Positions 58,740-64,000 of a stretch of 64,000 nucleotides of DNA are shown here, in pieces. Positions within the stretch are counted from its first letter, which is position 1; each line of letters starts with the position of its first letter. Source of the stretch: Perilla frutescens (lineage: Eukaryota; Streptophyta; Magnoliopsida; Lamiales; Lamiaceae); the NCBI GenBank assembly GCA_026008535.1, contig BRKX01000002.1, forward strand, positions 30,557,501 through 30,621,500, in the 5' to 3' direction. Under the pieces are notes generated by a model, which saw only the letters and a program-made list of their open reading frames with translations, ran no database searches and had not been told where the DNA came from. The position numbers were made by a program, and so were the translations under genes.

Positions 58740-59800
58740 AGATGATCCAAACCCGTATTTTTGTTAGGTGCATATGTGCCTAATTCATTTTTTTCTATTT
58801 TTTTTAATTTTTTTCAATAACCCATTATTTATCTCAATTACGGTTTATTAATCATAATTAAAAAATAATTATTAAGCGCAATGCACGAGCAACCAAATAA
58901 AAAGAATTAAATTAAGTCACTTTAAATTAGGGTTTACTAATTCGACTTTATGGTTTATTTTTATTCCAAAAAAATAATAATTACGAGCGCGTGCGTTAAT
59001 ACAGTATTGGGCGAGTGCACCACACGAGCCGTTGACCATTCAATTTTAGAATTCGATAATTCTATTTTTATGATATATATTTCGAGGAAAAGTACAAAAA
59101 AATACACAATTAATTTTTTTTAGAAAAAAGAAAAGAGATGTTGATGGATAACACGGTCTCGCGTAAACTTCCTCAAAGAAAAAAAAGTCATATAATCCCT
59201 TAAATTTTTGCAAAATGCGAAAAATCTCTTATGTTTAATAAATAATTTAAAATCTCCATCTATTATTGTAAAATTCTAAAAAAAAATAAATCAATTTCCG
59301 TCAAATATAATATGTACAAAAGACAATTAGAACATTTCATCAATTTTCTGATCAGTTCGAGAAGTAAATCTATTGAATTCTTTGTGGAGTCTTTAGAATT
59401 GAGAAGTGTAAAAAGAAAAAATCACGTAGAAGTAATGATAGTAGTAGATTGTGCAGAATTCTACACACATTAAACATGGGTTTTTACATTTTTGAAGAAA
59501 ATATATAGAAATTATATATATTTTATACCTAAAATAAAATATGATGTAAAATAGAAAAATCGGGATGGGCCACTTCATCAGCTGCTGTCTGGTTTTCAGC
59601 AAAATGCATACATATACGTCACATGTAGAAACAGACGACCATAAATATTTACACACAAAGTTGAGATAAATACAGGTAAGGAAATTGTGACCTAATCCAC
59701 AATCTAAAATAGGAATACAAATCAAGACACCAAAATACACACACACAAACTAGAATCAAAAGAGATAAACATAAGCATAAACTTGGTGTAGGGTAGGGGC
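58740..59800. other. Intergenic DNA upstream of the MCTP gene
   Basis: AT-rich; the 117-codon - strand frame at 59393-59746 is Phe/Tyr/Ile-rich and not convincing. No other features are seen. Confidence 0.45.
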
Positions 59801-60051
59801 CCCTCCCCCTATTTAATATTTTCTTTTTTTATTTTACCAAAACTATTACCTCTTTCCTTCCAACAAAATTCAAACGCATGTTCCTGTCTTCTCACTCCAC
59901 AAATGTAATAACCCCAATGACACCCCCCACCGCCTACTATTCTCTCTCTCTCTCTCTCCCTACCTACCTGTTTTTTTTTACCTAGTTTTTCAACCGTAGC
60001 TTCTCAACCTATCTAAATCATCCCTCCTGACGAACTCACTCCCAAATCTCA
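59800..60051 (+). promoter_or_regulatory. Probable core promoter and CT-rich leader of the MCTP gene
   Basis: A TATA-like ctatttaatattt at about 59808-59820 is followed by a pyrimidine-rich leader with a (TC)n run at 59941-59958, common in plant 5' UTRs. The spacing to the ATG (about 240 bp) is reasonable. The start site itself is inferred. Confidence 0.4.
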
Positions 60052-63000
60052 ATGGCTAAGCTGGTGGTTGAAGTTCTCGACGCGAGTGATCTCATGCCTA
60101 AAGATGGCCACGGCAGCGCAAGCTCTTTTGTGGAGGTAGAATTCGAGGGGCAACGTCACAGAACTTCAACTAAGCACAAAGATCTCAACCCTTTTTGGGA
60201 TGAAAAACTTGCCTTCAACATCAAGAATCCCAGAGATCTCCCAAACCGAAGCATCGATGTTTTCGTCTACAATGATAGCAAGCAGGGCCACAGGAATTTT
60301 CTTGGAAAGGTCCGAATTTCCGGCATGTCCGTCCCTTTCTCCGAGCAAGAATCCATGGGGCAGAGATACCCACTTGAAAAAAGAGGCCCTTTTTCCCACG
60401 TCAAGGGAGATATCGCCTTGAAAATATACGCTGTGCATGGCGGCGTCGCCGACGGCGGCGATGGATTCGAGGCGGTGGAGGAGCTCCTGCACCACGTGGA
60501 TGGTGGTGGTGTGGAGAATCAGTACAGTCATCAACATCATCATCATATTCCTAAACACAAAGAGAGCGTTCCCACGCCCTTGCAGGAGAAGATTAATACT
60601 AATAAGTTCGATGATGAGTTTTACTACAAGGAAAGCCATGAGAAAAGCAAGAAGAAAAGCAAGGAAAAAGAGGTGCGAACTTTTTACTCCGTGGGGACTG
60701 GCTCAGGAGGAGGGGGAGGGCCGCCACCGCCGCCGTCTGAGAAGCCTGTTTTCATGGAGACACGGGGTGATTACGCGAAGGGCGGAGGAGCTCCGGCAGC
60801 CACCGTTATGCAAATGCAGTTCCCGGGGCAGAAGCCGGAGTACGGAGTGGTGGAGACTAGGCCGCCATTGGCTGCCAGAATGGGGTATTGGGGTAGGGAC
60901 AAAACAGCGAGCACTTATGATTTGGTGGAGCAGATGAATTTCTTGTACATTAGTGTAGTGAAAGCAAGGGATCTACCTGTGATGGACATAACAGGGAGCC
61001 TTGATCCATATGTTGAGGTGAAAGTGGGGAATTACAAAGGAGTGACCAAGCATCTAGAGAAGAATCAATATCCGGTTTGGAATGCCGTTTTCGCCTTCTC
61101 AAAGGAGAGACTGCAGAGCAACCAGATTGAAATTACTGTGAAGGATAAGGATTTTGTGAAGGATGATTTCGTGGGGAAAGTGGAGTTTGATGTTGCTGAA
61201 GTGCCTCAACGTGTGCCACCGGATAGTCCTCTAGCTCCGCAGTGGTACAGATTGGCAAACAAGAAAGGGGAGAAAGCCCCTGATCATGGAGAGATCATGC
61301 TTGCAGTGTGGATGGGGACACAAGCTGATGAAGCTTTCCCTGAGGCGTGGCATTCCGATGCTCATAGCATAAGCCAGCAGAGCCTTGCAAGCACCAGATC
61401 AAAAGTGTATTTCTCACCAAAATTGTATTACCTTCGAGTTCACGTAATGGGAGCTCAAGATTTGGTGCCATCGGATAAAGGGCGAATGCCTGACACATTC
61501 GTGAAGGTGCAGCTCGGGCATCAAATCCGGATGTCTAGGCCTTCATCGGTGAAGCATATTAATCCAGAGTGGAATGAGGAGCTTATGTTTGTGGCGTCTG
61601 AGCCGTTTGATGAGTACATCTACATTAGTGTGGAGGACAGAGTCGGACCGGGCAAGGATGAGACTCTTGGAGCCATCTTGATACCTGTTAGAGAAGTCCT
61701 ACAGAGAAACGAAACTGCTAAGCTGCCTGAGCCAAAGTGGTTTCCCCTGCAGAAGCCATCCAAGGCGGATGAAGACGGGGAGAAGAAAAAAGAGATCAAA
61801 TTTGCGAGCAGGATTCTGCTTCGGCTCTGCATTGATGCAGGTTATCACGTTCTTGATGAGTCCACACATTTCAGCAGTGATCTTCAACCATCATCCAAGT
61901 ATCTGAGGAAGCCCAGCATTGGGCTTCTTGAAGTTGGAATCTTGAGTGCTCGAAATCTGCTGCCAATGAAGGGGAAAGATGGTAGACTAACAGATGCTTA
62001 TTGTGTAGCAAAGTATGGGAACAAATGGGTTCGGACTAGAACACTTCTCGACACGCTGCATCCTCGTTGGAACGAGCAGTATACTTGGGAAGTTCATGAT
62101 CCTTGCACTGTAATAACTATTGGTGTCTTTGATAATTGCCACATCAATGGCAAGGATGATTCAAGGGATACGAGAATTGGGAAGGTGAGAATCAGACTCT
62201 CAACCTTAGAAACCGATAGAATTTATACACATTCATATCCCTTGCTAGTTCTAGCTCCCTCTGGGTTGAGGAAGCATGGAGAGCTCCACTTAGCAATACG
62301 ATTCACCTGCACAGCTTGGGTGAACATGGTAGCGCAATACAGTAGGCCTTTGCTTCCAAAGATGCATTATGTTCAACCCATCTCGGTGAGGCACATTGAC
62401 TGGCTGCGCCACCAGGCAATGCAGATTGTGTCTGCACGATTAATCCGGGCTGAGCCACCACTACGGAGGGAGGTCGTAGAGTTCATGTTGGATGTGGATT
62501 ACCATATGTTCAGCCTTAGGAGAAGCAAGGCCAACTTCCTCCGCATAATGTCACTCCTCTCTGGGATCTCATACGTCTGCAGGTGGTTCGATGGCATCTG
62601 TTTTTGGAAAAATTCACTAACAACTATCCTTGTGCATGTGTTGTTTCTGATACTAGTATGCTACCCTGAGCTGATCTTGCCCACAATCTTCCTCTACCTG
62701 TTCGTCATTGGATTGTGGAACTACCGGCTCAGGCCAAGGCTTCCGCCACATATGGATGCTCGTCTCTCTCAAGCTGAGAACACTCATCCAGACGAGCTGG
62801 ATGAGGAATTCGACACATTTCCCACAACTCGGCCATCTGACATTGTGAGGATGAGATACGACAGGCTACGGAGCGTTGCAGGAAGAGTGCAGACCGTGAT
62901 TGGAGACTTGGCAACACAAGGGGAAAGAGCACTTTCAATATTGAGCTGGAGAGATCCAAGGGCCACAGCCATCTTCATCATATTTTCATTGATCTGGGCT

Positions 63001-63147
63001 GTGTTTCTGTATGTTACTCCATTTCAAGTTGTGGCAGTGCTCATTGGTCTTTACATTCTTCGACACCCGCGGTTCAGGAGCAAGATGCCATCTGTACCTG
63101 TCAATTTCTTCAAGAGATTACCAGCAAGGTCAGACTCTCTTCTGTGA
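60052..63147 (+). CDS. MCTP: Multiple C2 domain and transmembrane region protein (MCTP)
   Basis: An ER-anchored tether; plant MCTPs (QUIRKY, FTIP1 and relatives) act at plasmodesmata and ER-plasma-membrane contacts. One uninterrupted 1031-aa frame, as usual for this intron-poor family. C2A covers residues 1-125 (MAKLVVEVLDASDLMPKDGH). A low-complexity linker with a Lys/Glu run and poly-Pro follows. C2B is about 297-420 (FLYISVVKARDLPVMDITGS, with the Asp loop), C2C about 459-590, and C2D about 623-760 (GLLEVGILSARNLLPMKGKD). The C-terminal PRT_C region (about 850-1031) has two hydrophobic hairpins (LTTILVHVLFLILVCYPELI; ATAIFIIFSLIWAVFLYVTP) and ends in the family's VPVNFFKRLPARSDSLL. The ATG sits in a good context (ctcaATGGC) and opens the first C2 strand, so it is the natural start. 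The precise MCTP number is not assigned. Confidence 0.96.
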   Translation: MAKLVVEVLDASDLMPKDGHGSASSFVEVEFEGQRHRTSTKHKDLNPFWDEKLAFNIKNPRDLPNRSIDVFVYNDSKQGHRNFLGKVRISGMSVPFSEQESMGQRYPLEKRGPFSHVKGDIALKIYAVHGGVADGGDGFEAVEELLHHVDGGGVENQYSHQHHHHIPKHKESVPTPLQEKINTNKFDDEFYYKESHEKSKKKSKEKEVRTFYSVGTGSGGGGGPPPPPSEKPVFMETRGDYAKGGGAPAATVMQMQFPGQKPEYGVVETRPPLAARMGYWGRDKTASTYDLVEQMNFLYISVVKARDLPVMDITGSLDPYVEVKVGNYKGVTKHLEKNQYPVWNAVFAFSKERLQSNQIEITVKDKDFVKDDFVGKVEFDVAEVPQRVPPDSPLAPQWYRLANKKGEKAPDHGEIMLAVWMGTQADEAFPEAWHSDAHSISQQSLASTRSKVYFSPKLYYLRVHVMGAQDLVPSDKGRMPDTFVKVQLGHQIRMSRPSSVKHINPEWNEELMFVASEPFDEYIYISVEDRVGPGKDETLGAILIPVREVLQRNETAKLPEPKWFPLQKPSKADEDGEKKKEIKFASRILLRLCIDAGYHVLDESTHFSSDLQPSSKYLRKPSIGLLEVGILSARNLLPMKGKDGRLTDAYCVAKYGNKWVRTRTLLDTLHPRWNEQYTWEVHDPCTVITIGVFDNCHINGKDDSRDTRIGKVRIRLSTLETDRIYTHSYPLLVLAPSGLRKHGELHLAIRFTCTAWVNMVAQYSRPLLPKMHYVQPISVRHIDWLRHQAMQIVSARLIRAEPPLRREVVEFMLDVDYHMFSLRRSKANFLRIMSLLSGISYVCRWFDGICFWKNSLTTILVHVLFLILVCYPELILPTIFLYLFVIGLWNYRLRPRLPPHMDARLSQAENTHPDELDEEFDTFPTTRPSDIVRMRYDRLRSVAGRVQTVIGDLATQGERALSILSWRDPRATAIFIIFSLIWAVFLYVTPFQVVAVLIGLYILRHPRFRSKMPSVPVNFFKRLPARSDSLL

Positions 63148-63557
63148 GATCAAGCATTCAAATATATAATCAGAGAATTTATTCAGTATATAAGTTCAAT
63201 AAAGCCTACATCAGCAGCAACAAAAGCAAAGTTTGATAACTTACCTTTTGAGCAGCAATTCTTCATTCTCAAATTTGTTTATTCAGAGCAATTTTCCCTT
63301 TCTTGTTACCTGATCTTGATATATATATTCAATATATTATTTAAAGAGATGGAGAAAGTGTAAGTATATCTAGAATGCTGATTTAATATATAGAATGCTA
63401 AATGCTTCAAATTTTCAATTCCTCAAATCAACACGTCAACAATAAAACTCTGCGTTTCAAATCTCTAAATCTCCCATGGCGAAAACAATTACAGCTTCAA
63501 AAAGGGTTGAGTTTCTACAAGACGTATAATCTGTGTATCAAATGGTCACTCATACAT
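63148..63557. other. MCTP 3' UTR and intergenic DNA
   Basis: The first 200 bp probably form the MCTP 3' UTR (aataaag at about 63198). The facing - strand gene's 3' UTR shares the rest; the two genes converge. Confidence 0.45.
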
Positions 63558-63559
63558 TA

Positions 63560-64000
63560 CTAAGCTATTTTCGACGAGATATCTCTATATCCTAGATACA
63601 AAAATATAGAAATTATGGTAAAAAAGCTCAATAGAATTCCGAAAAGAAGAGCTCTATCAACGAGAACCCACTCCTGCACTCTCTCTCTCGTTCCTCCCTT
63701 TTCATCTGATTCCAACACCTCGTTCTCATTATTTCTCCGGGAACTGTTCTTCCGCTTCCTGAGTAACCATCCAATCAGGTCTTGGCTTCTCACATCACGT
63801 CGGTCTTTGTCACCCGAAACCAAAGAAACAGTTTTAACATCTGTTTGTCCGCAGCTATTAGTCAGTCCACAAGCACATGTTTCTGATTCTTTTGAACAAC
63901 ACGTCTCATTCAAGTCGGAGCAGGTTGAGATTTTGTCATCTCGTTTCCCACGCGAAGTAACGTTTTCAGTCAAGATCTCGAGCACCTCCCCAAAAACAGA
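63560..64000 (-). CDS. C-terminal part of an unknown tail-anchored or single-pass membrane protein
   Basis: The frame is open from the right window edge (SVFGEVLEILTENVTSRGKR) to a stop at 63560-63562, so it continues outside. The part seen is 146 codons. It has a Cys-rich patch (ETCCSKESETCACGLTNSCG), a basic stretch (WLLRKRKNSSRRNNEN) and, close to the end, one strong membrane helix (ALLFGILLSFFTIISIFLYL) followed by GYRDISSKIA. That layout fits a tail-anchored protein. I do not recognise the family. It may be a last exon whose start lies beyond the window. Confidence 0.6.
   Translation of the reverse strand, partial: SVFGEVLEILTENVTSRGKRDDKISTCSDLNETCCSKESETCACGLTNSCGQTDVKTVSLVSGDKDRRDVRSQDLIGWLLRKRKNSSRRNNENEVLESDEKGGTRERVQEWVLVDRALLFGILLSFFTIISIFLYLGYRDISSKIA

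Noticed and set aside
60166..60937. Long frames opposite or offset to the MCTP N-terminus
   Set aside because: Shadows of the 1031-codon MCTP frame, which has clear C2 domains.

Overview
The window is nuclear DNA of a flowering plant, most likely a eudicot. It is AT-rich, its genes are split by many short GT-AG introns, and the intergenic space is packed with plant-type DNA transposons (MULE, PIF/Harbinger, CACTA, hAT-like) and LTR-retrotransposon remnants. The species cannot be named from sequence alone.

Five host genes look intact and expressed: (1) a Golgi/endosomal transmembrane-nine protein of the TMN1/TM9SF type, + strand, 12 coding exons, 11953-16931; (2) a bHLH transcription factor of the FBH/bHLH80-81 type, + strand, 5 exons, 17829-20371; (3) a short HIG1-domain mitochondrial protein, + strand, 33184-34453; (4) the nucleolar WD40 protein NOL10/ENP2, - strand, 16 coding exons, 35044-41249; (5) a single-exon 1031-aa MCTP with four C2 domains, + strand, 60052-63147. 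A sixth gene runs off the right edge on the - strand (63560-64000).

Between them lie nested mobile elements. From 1 to 11 kb: an RNase T2-like gene remnant split by a MULE-type element with 9-10 bp target-site duplications (TSDs), a foldback element, and a cluster of related elements bounded by (TA)n tracts and filled with a GTTAGCAT word. A further copy of that family sits in a TMN1 intron. From 22 to 24.7 kb: a MULE with a 9-bp TSD carrying an intact-looking 3-exon gene of Myb/SANT-like appearance. From 25 to 31 kb: a 1.4-kb solo LTR and a gag-only retroelement interrupted by a CACTA element. From 44.7 to 47.7 kb: a PIF/Harbinger element with an intact Myb/SANT ORF, a truncated transposase and arrays of a GC-rich 16-bp palindrome near both ends. 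From 48.9 to 58.6 kb: several MULE-like elements. The clearest is a Pack-MULE (54588-56405) that captured exon 1 of an ABHD17-like hydrolase gene and was itself entered by an hAT-type MITE.

The host genes share no pathway: membrane trafficking, flowering-type transcription control, respiratory-complex support, ribosome biogenesis and plasmodesmal/ER tethering. What unites the window is transposon biology: repeated capture of gene fragments, nesting, and short words reiterated inside non-autonomous elements.
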